A stretch of DNA of 64,000 nt from Euphorbia lathyris (GCF_963576675.1 NC_088915.1:4469001-4533000), one strand, 5' to 3'. Positions 21,191 through 33,130 are shown, counted from the first letter of the stretch. A program made the numbers and translations. The notes: generated from the sequence alone by a model not told the origin.

Positions 21191-21425
21191 GCTATCGTTC
21201 TACCATATGGTGGAATGGGCAGCGAGCTCCGTTTGGGCGTAAGGCCAAACGGATGCGCCACTCGTTCCACCTTATTGTGGAACGAGCGTGCCACTTAGTT
21301 CCACCTTACGGTGGAACGAGTGCGCTACTCGTTCCACCATAAAGTGGAACGAGCGCGCCATGCTTTCCACCGGCCGATGCCGTTACCACCACGGTGGAAT
21401 GGACAGTTTGTCCGTTCCGCCCGTG
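21191..21425. repeat. Tandem array of short palindromes, about 32-bp period
   Basis: Units of the form CGTTCCACC-TTA-GGTGGAACG recur near 21198, 21262, 21294 and 21326, with related palindromes (GTTTGGGCGTAAGGCCAAAC near 21231 and a CCACC/GGTGG pair near 21385). Each unit can fold on itself. The block is GC-rich in an AT-rich setting. I recognise no gene. Confidence 0.75.
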
Positions 21426-21729
21426 GTGGCAACAGCATCGGGTTGCCGTTTAGGCAAAAAAAAGCAGGGTTCTGCCTCCGATTTCGGAGGTGGAACCCAT
21501 GATTTCGGACTAATTTTAAAAAAAAACTTATCGGAATATTCATAAAGCCTTTTCCCATTCCTTCCTTTGACGGTATATCATTTTAGTTCGGGTTTTTTGA
21601 AATTCTAAAAAGCTAGAGAGGATTTAAGAGTTTTTAGTTTTTGGTTTCAAATTATGAGGAGGGCATAAATGTTAAAAATGTACGGTGGAAAGTATAACCT
21701 TTGCGGTATATAGCAGTTCACATGATTTA

Positions 21730-21887
21730 TTTTTCGGTTCGGTTTTTCGGTTCGGTTTTTCGGTTCGGTTTTTCGGTTCGGTTTTCGGTTCGGTTTTTCG
21801 GTTCGGTTTTTCGGTTCGGTTTTTCGGTTCGGTTTTTCGGTTCGGTTTTTCGGTTCGGTTTTTCGGTTCGGTTTTTCGGTTCGGTTT
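21730..21887. repeat. 13-bp minisatellite, about 12 units
   Basis: TTTTTCGGTTCGG is repeated about 12 times with one 12-bp variant near 21780. The unit resembles the CGGTTCGG motif in the terminal regions of the host hAT-like element, suggesting local amplification. The Phe/Gly/Ser repeat ORFs here are translations of the satellite. Confidence 0.92.
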
Positions 21888-22190
21888 TATATATATACAC
21901 ATATATTTGAATTTACAAGTTTAATGTTGTTTATTGTTGCTGAGATAATAAGCTAATATGAATATATTTTGAAAGTATTTCCAATTTTGTATTATTGAGG
22001 TAAATTTAATGATGAAATATAGTGATTTTTATTTATTTTTAATTAAATTAGGGTTGTTCGGTTTAAAACTGAATCGAACCGAATATTTCGGTTTTATATG
22101 TTATTCGGCTCGGTATCGATGTGAATTCTTTTAGTAATTTCGGTATTTGTTTTTTCAATTCGGTTCAGTTTTGAAACGATACACACCCTA
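21730..22190 (-). mobile_element. Small non-autonomous hAT-like element, one end replaced by a minisatellite
   Basis: The right part, read on the minus strand, is the same family as the two copies at 48713-49690: it starts GGGTGTGTATCG and shares the interior block ATATATTCATATTAGCTTAT and the TATGTGTATATATATA run. The far end is not the usual terminal sequence but a 13-bp tandem array. No transposase is present. Confidence 0.65.
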
Positions 22191-23019
22191 TTTATTAGTA
22201 CCTACATTTATGATTAACAAAATGTTTAGTCTTTATATTTTAAGGGAAAATTGTAAAATTGGGTCAAATGGGAGACTCATTTACATTTTTAACCCATTTA
22301 CTCAACCTACTACATATATACACTATGTTTGTGTGACTTTCCCAAAATAGCCTTAATATGTTTGTAATTTTACGGCGCGTCTGTCTACCTCTCGTCTGAC
22401 TTCGCAGATTTCGCGATATGCGAAGTCTACGAAGATAATAATTGGTTTAGTTGATGATTTTAATTCGCATATTTCTCAATATGTGAAGTTTGGACGTGTT
22501 TTTAACAAAATTTGTGAAGTGGTATATAACAAAAAAGGCCAAACAACAATGGATTCTAACATTAAAATCATAACATTATCAAAATTTACAACAAGACACA
22601 ATAAACTCCTAACTAATCATTTTAAAGTGAACGTGACGAATCTGGATGGAAATTTCTCCATGTACTAGAAGTCCATACCTTTTGGGATGATAAATGGAAG
22701 TCCAGACCTTTTAGGATGGACGTTTCACATGGTACACAACAAGATTGGCACAATAACTCCTAACTAATCATTTCAAAGTGAATGTGACCAATCTTGATGG
22801 AAATTTCTCCCTATATAGGAAGGAAGTCATCTCCTCTACACCCCAGTACACCGCCTTCCTAGCAGGATGTTATGTATTCAACCACCTTCAGAAAAATTTA
22901 ATCGTGTTAGGTAGAAAAAATGACGATTTGGCTTCGTGAAATGAGGATTTGTGAAGCACGCGAATATAAATATGCAAGAAAGAGGATGGTTTTACTTCGT
23001 GAATCGATGACTTCGCGAA

Positions 23020-23165
23020 GTCTGCGAGGTCTGAAACGTGACGATTTACTTCGCGAAAACAGATTACGCAAAGTCTGCGAGTGAAAAATCATGAACTTTT
23101 ATACTCGCAGACTTCGCGTAATCCATTTTCACGAAGTAGATCGTCACGTTTCAGGCTCTTTCTCA
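23020..23165. repeat. Large hairpin with TTCGCGAAG motifs
   Basis: A 55-bp arm at about 23027-23082 (AACGTGACGAT...ACTTCGCG...GTCTGCGAGT) is repeated inverted at about 23100-23157. TTCGCGAAG-like and CTTCGCGTAATC motifs also occur singly at 22400-22440, 22930-23020 and 23190. The hairpin lies in the middle of the Mutator-like element. Confidence 0.75.
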
Positions 23166-23547
23166 TCGCAGAACTTCACGAAACCAGATTACGCAAAGTA
23201 ATTTTCTAAAAAAACGAAGAGAAAACAGTAGATACTTACATTTTTCTCGCCTTTCACCATTAAAATTGTCAATAACAATATGATAAACTGAGAAAATGAT
23301 GAAAATAACGTAGAATAACCATTTTTTCGATGGTTACAAGAAGAAAAAAACCAATAAACGAGTAGGAACAGGAAGATGAAGAACTATGGCTTCGTTTTCT
23401 AGGAATAGGAAGATGAAGAATCAAGAGATGAAGAGAGGAAGAAGAGAAAGACATGATGATGTAGAGAAACGATGCAGATTTCGTGAAATATAAAGGAAGA
23501 GAGGAAGATCAAAGGTCTTGGAGAGCAACCGTTCGCATAAGGAAGAG

Positions 23548-23862
23548 CTATGGCCTTGTTTGATAAACCACTTAATTGCTTAAATTAAAATGTTAAACAA
23601 TTATTTAATTTAAGTGCGTTTGATAATGGTTGTTTCTCCACCACTTAAGTTAGTTAATTAAGTTAAAAACCACTTATTTTGATAAGTCAAAATATTAACT
23701 TAACATTTTAAGTTAAACATTATCAACTAATATTTTTTATAAAAATTAAATCATTCAATATTTGCAGCACTTGTAATATTCAACACTTAACATCCAGTAC
23801 TTATTTTTCAGCACTTAATTTTCAGTTTTATCAGACAGCACCTAGATATGTAGTAGGTTGAG
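23548..23862. mobile_element. Probable hAT-type MITE
   Basis: The segment starts GGCCTTGTTTGATAA and ends TTATCAGACAGCACC, a weak inverted pair, with many TTAAGT/ACTTAA motifs inside. This resembles common plant MITEs with ends like GGCCTTGTTTGATAA. I could not find a target duplication. Confidence 0.4.
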
Positions 23863-24059
23863 TAAGTGGGTTAAAAATATAATAGGTCTCCCATTTGATC
23901 CAATTTTATAATTTTCTAATATTTTAATAATATACTATTTAATCCTTAAATTTTATTCTATTCAACAATTTAGTCTTTTAAATATTTAAATTTTTGAAGA
24001 GTACTCATAAGGGATTAAACTAATAGAAGGTTTGACTATACAATGGATTCAGACACCCA

Positions 24060-24629
24060 ATGTGCATGTGAAATCTTCGACAACCGTTAAAGAGTATAAC
24101 AGCCACTAGACTTTTTCCAACAACCTTGAAGGATACGATTGTCTACTAGTATAAAAACCTTCCATCCTAAGCTTCAATAAAATGGAAACTGACTTCACCC
24201 AGCACTTCATCACCTCCATACTAGAGAGCAAGACGATGAAGGACCTCAATTACTTGATGCATTAGCCAAATGAAAACCTTCTCAAGAATGGTTAGAGAGA
24301 TTCTAGATGACTTTAATTCATATCTGTCACCTTAATGTTGATACAAGTATATATGCAATAACAACAAATTGTCGGAGCAAATACTTGTTCAAAGATCTCA
24401 CCACACGAAGGCCTAAGACTTTTCCAGATCTTATGCGACGAGTCGAAGATTTTATCAAATGGGAAGGACATAGACTTAACCCACTATGTTCAGACAATTA
24501 TTAAAAATAATAACTTCGTGGGGATAGATACATGGACTGTAATAGACCAGAAGAGCGACCAAAGCGTGACTTTACACTGTTTAACTCTCCTGTGAAGTAT
24601 CTTGCAATGGGTTGAGAAAAATATGCAAC
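24060..24629 (+). pseudogene. Decayed Ty3/gypsy gag fragment
   Basis: Fragments in shifting frames resemble gypsy gag: LFPTTLKD near 24105, and at 24390-24490 the stretch TTRRPKTFPDLMRRVEDFI, the usual PKT..EL..R.E.YI motif. Multiple stops are present. It continues beyond the hAT insertion as pol remnants. Confidence 0.6.
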
Positions 24630-26238
24630 TAGGGGTGGGCAAAAAAACCGGACAAACCGGTAACCGAACCGAAAACCGATAATCCGAACCGGAAAAATCG
24701 GTTAACCGAACCGGTGGTTTTCTTAATGGTTAGAAAAATAGACTGATACCGGTTACGGTTTCGGTTTCGGGTTAGAGTGTTCAAAAACCGCGGTTAACGG
24801 TTAACCGAACTGGTTGGTAAATATGTATTTAAAAAAAATTAATATATTATATAACATATAATATACCAATTAATATACTGTATGTACTTTAAAAAAAAAT
24901 ACAGTTCCTAAAAAAAACAAATACATACTTATATACTATTATGTATATGTTCAAAATCAAAAACCCTATATTCTGTCTATTCTCCTCACACATCGTTTGT
25001 TCAAAAACTAAAATAAAAGAATAGAACAGAACAGTCGCCGTCGGTCTCTCCTCCTCTCACACACCATCGTTCTTTCTTCCTCCTTATCCCAATCTCCACA
25101 CACGCCGTCCGTCTCTCCTCCTCTCACACCATCGTTCGTCCCTCCTCCTCATCCCGATCTCCACACACGCTGGCCATCTCTCCTCCTCGCATGATCGTTC
25201 GTTCATCCTTATCCCGATCTCCACACACGGCGTCCGTCTCTCCTCCTCACACCGTCATTCCAATCTCGCACCGTCGATGTCGTCGTTGATTAAGGTAAAT
25301 CTTCGAATCTGCATTTCCGGGTTTCTAGAGGAGTTGAAGATCATCATATTCGGCAAATGATAGAGGAGTTGCTTGATTATGGTTCCATGGAATTTTGTTC
25401 TGTTTCTTCAACATTATTATTGTAGCAACTTTCATCTGCAATTTTATAATAGCTTAGTATTTCATCTCCCAATACCTGTAAAATTGGAACCAGATCTGTA
25501 GTTTTATGAGTTGTATGCAGAACCAATAACTAAAATGGAATGATGTTGTTGTAATCTTGTTACAAAAAGAGGATACTCAATTAGTTAAGTATTATTTTAT
25601 ATGAAGCAGGATTAGTCCACTTAAATTTTCATGGCAAACTAGTGCTTTTGGAAGTCATGTTTAAATGCGATAGTGTATTGGAGGTTTATTGTTAGGTGTA
25701 GAAGATCTATATGATGATGTGGGGGATAATTTAATCTTCTCATTTGATGTGGAGATTGCTTTTAACATATGTCTTATATTTTTTTTATGTTTTGCAGATT
25801 AGTGTTCTGTTGTACAATTGATGATAATCTTCTTTCACAATTGGTGAATCGTTTACGGAGAAAATCTGAATGAATTATAATTGTAATAAGTATTTTGAAG
25901 AATTGTGTTGATTGAAATTGATTATGTTTGGATATTTAAAAGTGGTATTCTAAAACTGAAATCCTCTGATTTAATTAAATAATTATTTATACATATTATT
26001 TATTAAAATATTTTGGTTTGGATAAAAAATTTGGTTAACCGCCTATTTTGGTTAACCGTTGAGAAAATGGTTAAAAACCGTTAACCGGAAAACCTAACCG
26101 AAAATATCGGTTAACCGTTGATACGGTTAACCGATACTTATGGACCGGTTTTTGTTTTAATAGTTTAAAAACCGATAGGTTCGGTTCGGTTCAAAAAAAA
26201 TCCTAATGGACCGATTAACCGAACCGTGCCCACCCCTA
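24630..26238. mobile_element. Non-autonomous hAT element, 1.6 kb, with 8-bp target duplication
   Basis: Terminal inverted repeats TAGGGGTGGGCA and TGCCCACCCCTA are flanked by the perfect 8-bp repeat TATGCAAC (24622-24629 and 26239-26246). Subterminal regions are packed with GGTTAACCG/CCGGTT motifs, as in hAT elements. The interior (24990-25900) looks like a 5' UTR and first exon: a 65-75-bp CT-rich tandem repeat (25034-25267), then an ATG at 25277 with a donor-like AAG|GTAAAT. No transposase domain is found. It sits inside the gypsy remnant. Confidence 0.88.
25034..25267 (+). repeat. CT-rich tandem repeat of about 65-75 bp inside the hAT element
   Basis: Four imperfect units contain CGTCTCTCCTCCTCTCACAC and ATCCCGATCTCCACACACG. 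The composition is that of a plant 5' UTR. Confidence 0.75.
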
Positions 26239-26246
26239 TATGCAAC

Positions 26247-28440
26247 ACATCGAGTACCCTCCAAACATTCGGGTCGTAAAAGTAATGAAACATATCATGA
26301 GTTCCATAACCCTAGAGTTGGATAATATGGAGGAAATAGGGGTTCTCGATTGTTTCTTTAAGAAGTCATCGAAGACACCAACCTTGGAGCATAAGGACAC
26401 ACAACGTGATTGACAAATGACCTTGGGGGTAGATCATTAAAAAGAAAGAGAGGGTACGAGGATAGACAAAAACTGTATGAATTCGGTTTGGAGTTTTCAT
26501 TTGGGAATTTAAAGAATAATCTGAAACATGTGCATGAAGATGCTTTGGTTATTAAGGTCTTGATAGAAAATTTCAATGTTTGATGTGTATTCATAAACAC
26601 CAGAAGTTCGATCAATATCATTACTATAAAGGGATATAAAGCACTCTAGATGGAGCCGGAAAGGATAGTCCCCACCTCAGCACCAATTATGGGAATTAGT
26701 GGTCATAGAGTCCCTCTTTTTGGAAATTAAAGATCGAAGTTGGAGATGATCCTCTGAAGTGGTTAACCAAGGCTGAGTTCTTAGTGGTAGATATAGTATT
26801 GTCATATAATGTTATCATCTGCTAGCCCTTATTGTCTAAATCTGCATGTGCCTTATCCATATAACACATGGCCTAGCAAATCCTTATAGAGAATGGCATG
26901 ACAATCACCCAATGGAATCAAAGGATGGCATAAGATACCTACATGGCCTCGCTTCGGATGAATCCCTCAGAGCTGGAAGTCTTATAGAAAGAGAAAGCGG
27001 GAGCAGAGCCATTTAGTGCCTTAGATACCTACATGGCCTCGCTTCGGATGAATCCTTATAAATATTACTGGAACTTTCAGCTTCGGGAAACGAATATGTA
27101 GTGGAGATGTTGAAGCAAAATATACAAGCTTTCGCTTAGACCCTAACCGATTTCACTAGCATTTCCTCAGAAATTATGGCCCATAGTTAGACGTAGACCC
27201 ATAAGCAATACCACTAAAACAAAAGAAGCAGAACCACATAAAAAAATAAAAAGAAAGCAATCAAGGTAAAAGTCAATAAGTTGTTAACCTGCAAGCATAT
27301 TAAAATAGTCTGTTATCTTTTGTGGTTGGCCATTATGGTACTGGTAAAGAAGGCTCAAGTGATGTCTATATGTTGACTTCACTTATCTCAACAAAGGCTT
27401 GCCCAAAAGTCTCTTTTTGCACTGACACATTGATTGATTCAACTATAGGTTATGCTATTTACTCCCTATTAGACGCGGCGGTCGGATATCACCATAGTCT
27501 AATGGCTCTCAAAGACATGAAACTGAATAGCTTTATTACACCTTAGGAGACCTACTACTCCAAGGTCATGTCTTTCAGCCTTAAAAATGTAAGTCCAGCA
27601 TATGAGGGGCTGTCAACAAAATCTTCACGGACGTCATCGGAGAGAAAATCGAGATATATGTTGATGACATGATCATTACTAAAATCATTGAGCAACACGA
27701 TTCAGACCTCAAAACGACCTTTAAGACACTCACGAAGTCTGAGTTGAAGTTGAATCTGAAAGTGCTTCCGTCAGCGTAAACCCGAGCAAGTTCCTAGGAT
27801 TTATGATATCATAGAGAGGAATCAAAGTGAATCCAAAAAAAATCTAGGCGATCATAGATCTTGCTCCCCTAAAGTGGTGACTGATGTTCAGAAGTTGAAT
27901 AGCAAGATAAATGTTATGAGCTAATTCATGTCTTGTTCGTCCAATCGACACATGGCCTTCTACAGAAGTCTCAAGGGGGCGAAGAATTTCGACTGGACGA
28001 TAGAATGTTAAATGTCATTTAAAGAGCTCAAAACCTTCATGTTTTCTCCTCCTTTGTTGAGTCACCGGTTCTGGGCACTCTATTTGTATCTGAGCATAGC
28101 ATTAGAGTTTGTGGGAATGGTCCTAGTACAAGAGGAAGGAAAAAATAGTTCCTTGTGTATTACATTAGCTGGGTTTTGAAGGATGCCGGAAGGTACTCAA
28201 ACCTTTAAAAGTTAACATATGAGGTGGTGATTGCCGTGCAGAAGATCCAATATTATTTTCAAAGTCATTCCATCATCATGTGTACAAATCCTTGCTACGT
28301 AAGGTACTTCAGAGACCAGAGACGTTAAAAAGATTGGTTGAATATGCCTTACGCATAACTTAGGCATCAGAGTAGGATCATTGGTAGACATATTCATGGA
28401 CTGGGTTCGGGACGGCCTCAATGGGGTTTTATCTAAAAAT
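26247..28440 (+). pseudogene. Decayed Ty3/gypsy pol (protease, RT, RNase H fragments)
   Basis: The frame changes repeatedly and stops are frequent. Recognisable pieces in order: a protease-like FLVVDIVLSYN near 26790; RT with the segment DSTIGYAIYSLLDAAVGYH (27430-27495), VMSFSLKNV near 27570 and YVDDMI at 27657; a FLGFMI..RGIKVNP motif near 27795; then RNase H-like KNFDWTIEC and PPLLS..F..LYLYLSIA near 27985-28100. This is Ty3/gypsy order and resembles Tat/Ogre-type elements. I found no LTR pair. Confidence 0.78.
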
Positions 28441-28710
28441 GCTCAGGCCAAGCACAGTTGAGTCCGCTGTTAATTTAGACGGGCTCGGACCGGACTGGAC
28501 TCGGACCTATGAAATACGGACGGGACGGGTATCTGAACCCGTGAACAGGTCTAGTCGTCGGTCCTCAACCCTTCTTTTGATACCTTTTATATCTTATCTC
28601 AAACGATCCACAGACTGACAACTTATCCATAAGCAAACCTTAAAATCCTCTCACGTCACTATAAAATACATCTTGCATGAAGTTTTTTTATTTTATTTTT
28701 TTGTGATCTA
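28441..28710. other. Intergenic, no gene
   Basis: A GC-rich patch with repeated CGGAC/GGGACGG (28470-28560) resembles the subterminal region of a hAT-like element but has no matching second end. Confidence 0.35.
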
Positions 28711-29170
28711 CTCCACGCGTTCCACAATATTTGTCTTTATAGAGATTTTTTTTATTCCATAATACATGACGTTTTGATTCAATTCATGCACATTAATTGA
28801 CTTTTATCAAATATACCCCTATTTAAGTTGCCTATTTATTTTGGAAATAGATAAAAATTAAATAATAGGTGTAATTAATACAAGGGTAACAAAGTCTTTT
28901 TAGTTTAAATTAATTATATTTCTTAATTATTATGCCTTAACTTTAAAAGACAAATATTGTGGAACAGATGAAGCATTTTGTTTAATTGTGTATTTGTTAC
29001 AGTTTTTAGTAATACATGACGTTTCAATTCAATTCATACACATTAATTAACTTTTACCAAATATATCTCTATTTAAATTGTCTTTTTATTTTGAAAATAG
29101 ATAAAAAAATAATTAATGGATGCGATTAATATAAAGATAACAAAGTTTTTTAATTAAAATTAATTATTGT
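28711..29170. mobile_element. Stowaway-like MITE remnant plus a second diverged copy of its interior
   Basis: TTCCACAATATTTGTCTTT at 28720 has its inverted partner AAAGACAAATATTGTGGAA at about 28946-28964, as in Stowaway elements. The interior block starting ATACATGACGTTTTGATTCA (about 28762) recurs in diverged form from about 29012. TA duplications are not clear. Confidence 0.45.
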
Positions 29171-30143
29171 GCCTAAACCATCAAAGAAAATAAAATTTTG
29201 GTGACTAATTAAACTTGGTACAAAAATCAAACTTGGTACAAAAAATCAAACTTGATAAATTAAATTTGTCTTTAAAATCCTGTCTGGTTCCACCAATGAT
29301 TTTATTGATCGATCATTAATTTAATAAGAACATATAATACACGTGAATACATTATATGGAAGGATAAATTGATAATACCTTTATTTTAAATAAAGAAAAA
29401 AAATAATGTTACAAAAAGATTATATTTTAATTCATTCAAAAAAAAAAAAAGAGATTATATTATATTTCAATAAGTGAATTCAGTTAATAGAATATATTTA
29501 TATTTTAGGATAAGGTGACAAAAAAAAATATTATTCTTAATGTTGAACAAAAAAAAAAAAAGGACTGTAACATATAAAATAATGCAATTTTACTTTTAGA
29601 TTGGCAGTAAAAGAGCAAATTTACTACTAAATTTATCCATACCATATAAAATAGTGCAATTTTACTCTTAAAGTACGTTAATTTTTAAAAAAAAATCATT
29701 AAATTGTCTTCCGAGTCATGATTGTATCATCTACACTTTATATGTGTATCATTTTATCACTCATTATAATAACATACAATAACTATATGAATAGACGTGA
29801 AAATAAAATAAAAAATTATATTGTATTTTGTACAAGTTGGAAAAAAAAATCCAAAATGGAAAATTTCTAGAATTAAAGTTGTTTAATACCACATTTACTG
29901 TGGAAGCAAATTTCTATTTTCCAAAAATCATAATTTTCAGAATTTTCTCTTTCTAAAATATTTACTTTCTCTCCCTCCACCAAACAACACCTAAATAACA
30001 TTAAAATTGAAAAGTTGAAGAATTAAAATTATTTAGAATATCATCAAGTTTTTAAAATTTTCAATTTTGAGATTGCTAATGCTCATTTTAATTTTGAGTT
30101 CATTGTTTTTAGTAAAGCGAAAAAGCCCCGGTCATCTCCTAAT
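29171..30143. other. AT-rich intergenic DNA
   Basis: No gene, repeat pair or motif was recognised in this stretch, apart from poly-A tracts. Confidence 0.5.
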
Positions 30144-30630
30144 TAGGGATGGCAACGGATAGTGTCAATCTCAAAACCTTACCTTTTTATTTTTTAAGTA
30201 CCCGTACCCGTCCCATTACCCTACCGAGTATACTTTTTGCATCTCATACCCGTCCAATTTAATTCACGGATACCTTACCCGTTAAGAATCAATACATAAA
30301 CAAAAAAAATATTATAAATTTAATAAGTCATCCATCTAAAAATTGAACATTAATCAATAGAAATAAAGTATCTTAATGATATCACTCAATGGTTGAAAAA
30401 TAAAATGTTGGGGTTTGAATCCCACATCTTACATCTAAAAACCATAATATTTTTTAATATGTAAAAGATTTATGATGGGTACCGGGTACTTGTGAGGTAT
30501 TCTCATACCCGTCACGGGTAACAGTTTTGATCTCATACCTGTCTCGTACTCTTTTATACAGGGTACGAGTAGTCCTATTAGGATCGATAGTATCGGGTAC
30601 CCGTGGGTACAATATTCGTTTTCATCCCTA
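30144..30630. mobile_element. Non-autonomous hAT element, 487 bp
   Basis: It starts TAGGGATGGCAACGG, ends CGTTTTCATCCCTA, and is flanked by the perfect 8-bp repeat CTCCTAAT (30136-30143 and 30631-30638). Subterminal repeats are of the CGGGTACCCG type. Confidence 0.88.
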
Positions 30631-31146
30631 CTCCTAATCGCAAACAAAAATCTCAATCCCCATTTGAACAATAAAAAATAGGTATCAGTTTAACAAAAGG
30701 TGAAAGTACAAAAATTTATTTGGAATTTACTTTCTTTTTTTAAAACCAACTCATAGATAACTTACGAAGAATAAAAAATAAAATATTTATATTTTATAAT
30801 ATTTCTAAATTCATTCAACTTGTCAAAATTAAAAGTGACATTGAGAGTAAAATTACTTTTGACTGTGGATAACGTTAATGGTTTTTTTGTTTTGTTTTTT
30901 CATATTATCTCTTATATTTTTGTTTTATTTTAGCATAACTTTTTATAAAAAAATACAAGATAGAAATATTGGGAGAAAGAAAGAAAAGGAAAATGCCTAA
31001 TAAAACAAGGTAGTGAAAATGATAAAATTCCAAAATATACCTTCACACCTATTATTGGTCAATTGGCTCTGATGAAAAAATTCATAAACAGCCATATACT
31101 TTTTCTTATTTGCAGTTAGGTCCTAGGAATAGAATGTAAAGTTTCT
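30631..31146. other. AT-rich intergenic DNA
   Basis: Apart from the right-hand CTCCTAAT duplication of the hAT element I see no feature. Confidence 0.45.
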
Positions 31147-31522
31147 ATGCTGAGAAGATGGGTTCTGTTGGGCAAATAGTTGTTAGCTGATAGGTGGTTA
31201 CATTAGCAGTTAGTTGATTACCTTTTTTATTAGCTGATTGACTAGCTGATTGTTAATAACTGTTTGTATAAAATGACAAATAAGGATATGGTAAAGTATT
31301 TATTTAAGATTAGATGGTAATAAATAGGGGTAAAAATATCCCTCAAAAGAGATGGAGCAATAAGCTAATTGAAAAGGCTCATAAAATGAACTTTTTCAAA
31401 ATTAGCTTTTTGGATCCAATAAATTTTTTCAAACCTCTTTCCACAAATGCCACTAGTCAAAACTTCTTAATGGTTTAAACCTCTAATTTTGTCTCAAAAA
31501 GCTCTTTACCAAACAGGACATA
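31147..31522. mobile_element. Probable hAT-type MITE
   Basis: The ends GTTCTGTTGGGCAAA and TTTACCAAACAGGAC form an imperfect inverted pair, with repeated TTAGCTGAT motifs inside. This matches a common plant MITE type. No clear target duplication was found. Confidence 0.45.
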
Positions 31523-32290
31523 GTTGTTTTACATTTTAAGTTTTTTGCATTGTAATATTATTTTAATAATTAATGGGTAAAGTAAATTTTTTTTTTACAA
31601 TTTCCCCATTTGTAAATAGAAAGGTGAAGTTTTTGTAGTATGTTTTGTTAACAAAACACGTTATTTTAAATTATATTGTTAAAAAATGACAATCGAAGGT
31701 ATTTTTTATTTAAAAAATATATTTATATCGACAAAAGATAGTTCTCCAAATCAAATTGTAACTGTCTAAAATGAATTTGAGCATCAATTTTTAGTTTATA
31801 AAATATCAAATTAGTAAAAAAAAAGTGATATGTCCACTATTTGGTTTATAGTTTCAATTTGGAAAGCTATGTTTTTTTTTGTTGTTGTCATCATAATTTA
31901 ATAGTGTAATTTAAAATATTTTATTTTATTAACAAAAATATCATATATATTATTTTTATACTTTTTTTTCTAAATTAATTAACAAATGATTAAAAAATAA
32001 TGTTTTTTATAACATATAAATTACATATATTAAAAGTTGGAACATGTCGGGCGCTGAAATTCACAGTTGACGTGTCACAACAAGAATTTTTTTTTAAAAT
32101 TTCTTATTAATCTAATTCTTTACTTTATCCTTTCTAGCAAAAATTTCTCATAGCCGATACTCTCTCATTTTTTCCAATCTCTGCCCTCACTTAATTGCCT
32201 ATTCCTGATTCGTCTTAATCCATCTTTATCAAGCGCTCTCCCTATCTTTCTATTTGTTCACAATTTATCTCATCTCCACCTCCCTCAACT
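31523..32290. other. AT-rich intergenic DNA
   Basis: There are long A/T runs, and a CT-rich patch at 32110-32290. I see no gene. Confidence 0.45.
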
Positions 32291-32295
32291 TGAAC

Positions 32296-33130
32296 TCACG
32301 AGGTAAATATTTTCTTCCTCAATTGACTATATATTTTCTTCATTTTCTGATTTGCATGTCTTTTCCTTCTTACAATTAAGGTTTCTTGTGTTGAAACTCG
32401 ATATTGGTTGCTACAAATATGCAGATGACTTAAAGTATCAAAACTGGCATGATCAAGTCTTAAACGCCAAATTTCTACATCATTTGCTACATTACTGAAA
32501 GAACGAAATAAAATTACACTTTTGGAATCTCTCCAAGACAATGTAAGAAAAAGACGTTTCATCCAACATATATAAGCCATTTATAACTAAGCAGCAAGTA
32601 AGATCTTAGAAGTCAGTTGGCCATGCAAATAGCAGCAATTAGCACAGAAAATCATGTGACTTGTAGCTTGTTTCAGTAGCAGACCAACATATACAATATT
32701 AAACTTGAATTTTGAGATAAACACATATTTCAGGATAAACTTGTTTGTTAACTTGATGTTGCCACTATACCATCGCCCGTGGCATTATTTATTTCCTCAC
32801 AATATAATATCGAATTGTGGCAATCAATATTGTTAGTCACTAAAGGTTTTAGTATCTTGTTCCTAGTGGCTAAAATTATATTCGCCACAAAAAGTATTAG
32901 TGGTGCATTTGGAGCCTTTCGTGGCAAAAAAATTCCCCATAAAAATTATTTTTCTTATAGTGCGACTTATAGATTTAGAAAAACCATCATAAAAAGAACC
33001 AAAATGTTTTCCACTTAATTTAGTAAGATTAATAAATCAATTCTTTTCTGAGCATGTATGTGAAGAAGCTCCAATGTCAATGATCCATTTGGAACATGAT
33101 TTGTAATATTTTGCACATTGTAAGCCTTTG
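32296..33130 (-). pseudogene. Decayed copia fragment (protease and gag-pre-integrase)
   Basis: On the minus strand the protease motif WIIDIGASSHT is near 33050-33090. Downstream, after an interruption, comes WRLRLDHASFDTLSHLHI (about 32440-32490), the zinc-binding region before integrase. The two parts are separated by about 500 bp of unrelated sequence including a possible CACTA-type insert (32764-32961). Confidence 0.65.
32764..32961. mobile_element. Possible small CACTA-type insert
   Basis: The segment starts CACTATA and ends TTTTTCTTATAGTG, and carries TGTGGC/GTGGC subterminal repeats on both arms. It interrupts the copia fragment. No matching 3-bp duplication is seen, so this is tentative. 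Confidence 0.35.

Larger units (their letters stand above)
22244..23918. mobile_element. Mutator-like non-autonomous element with long terminal inverted repeats
   Basis: The left end (GAAAATTGTAAAATTGGGTC..) and right end are inverted repeats of about 85 bp. The shared core includes AAATGGGAGAC, TTTTTAACCCA and ACTCAACCTACTACATAT. Both ends are flanked by the 9-bp direct repeat ATATTTTAA (22235-22243 and 23919-23927), the duplication size of Mutator-like elements. The AT-rich duplication alone is weak evidence, but it coincides with the ends of the inverted repeats. No transposase ORF is seen. Confidence 0.72.

Noticed and set aside
21672..21924. ORFs encoding FRFGFSVRFFG-type repeats
   Set aside because: Translation of the 13-bp minisatellite in both strands.
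26358..26621. Minus-strand 87-residue ORF
   Set aside because: It lies antisense to the decayed gypsy fragment and has no motif.
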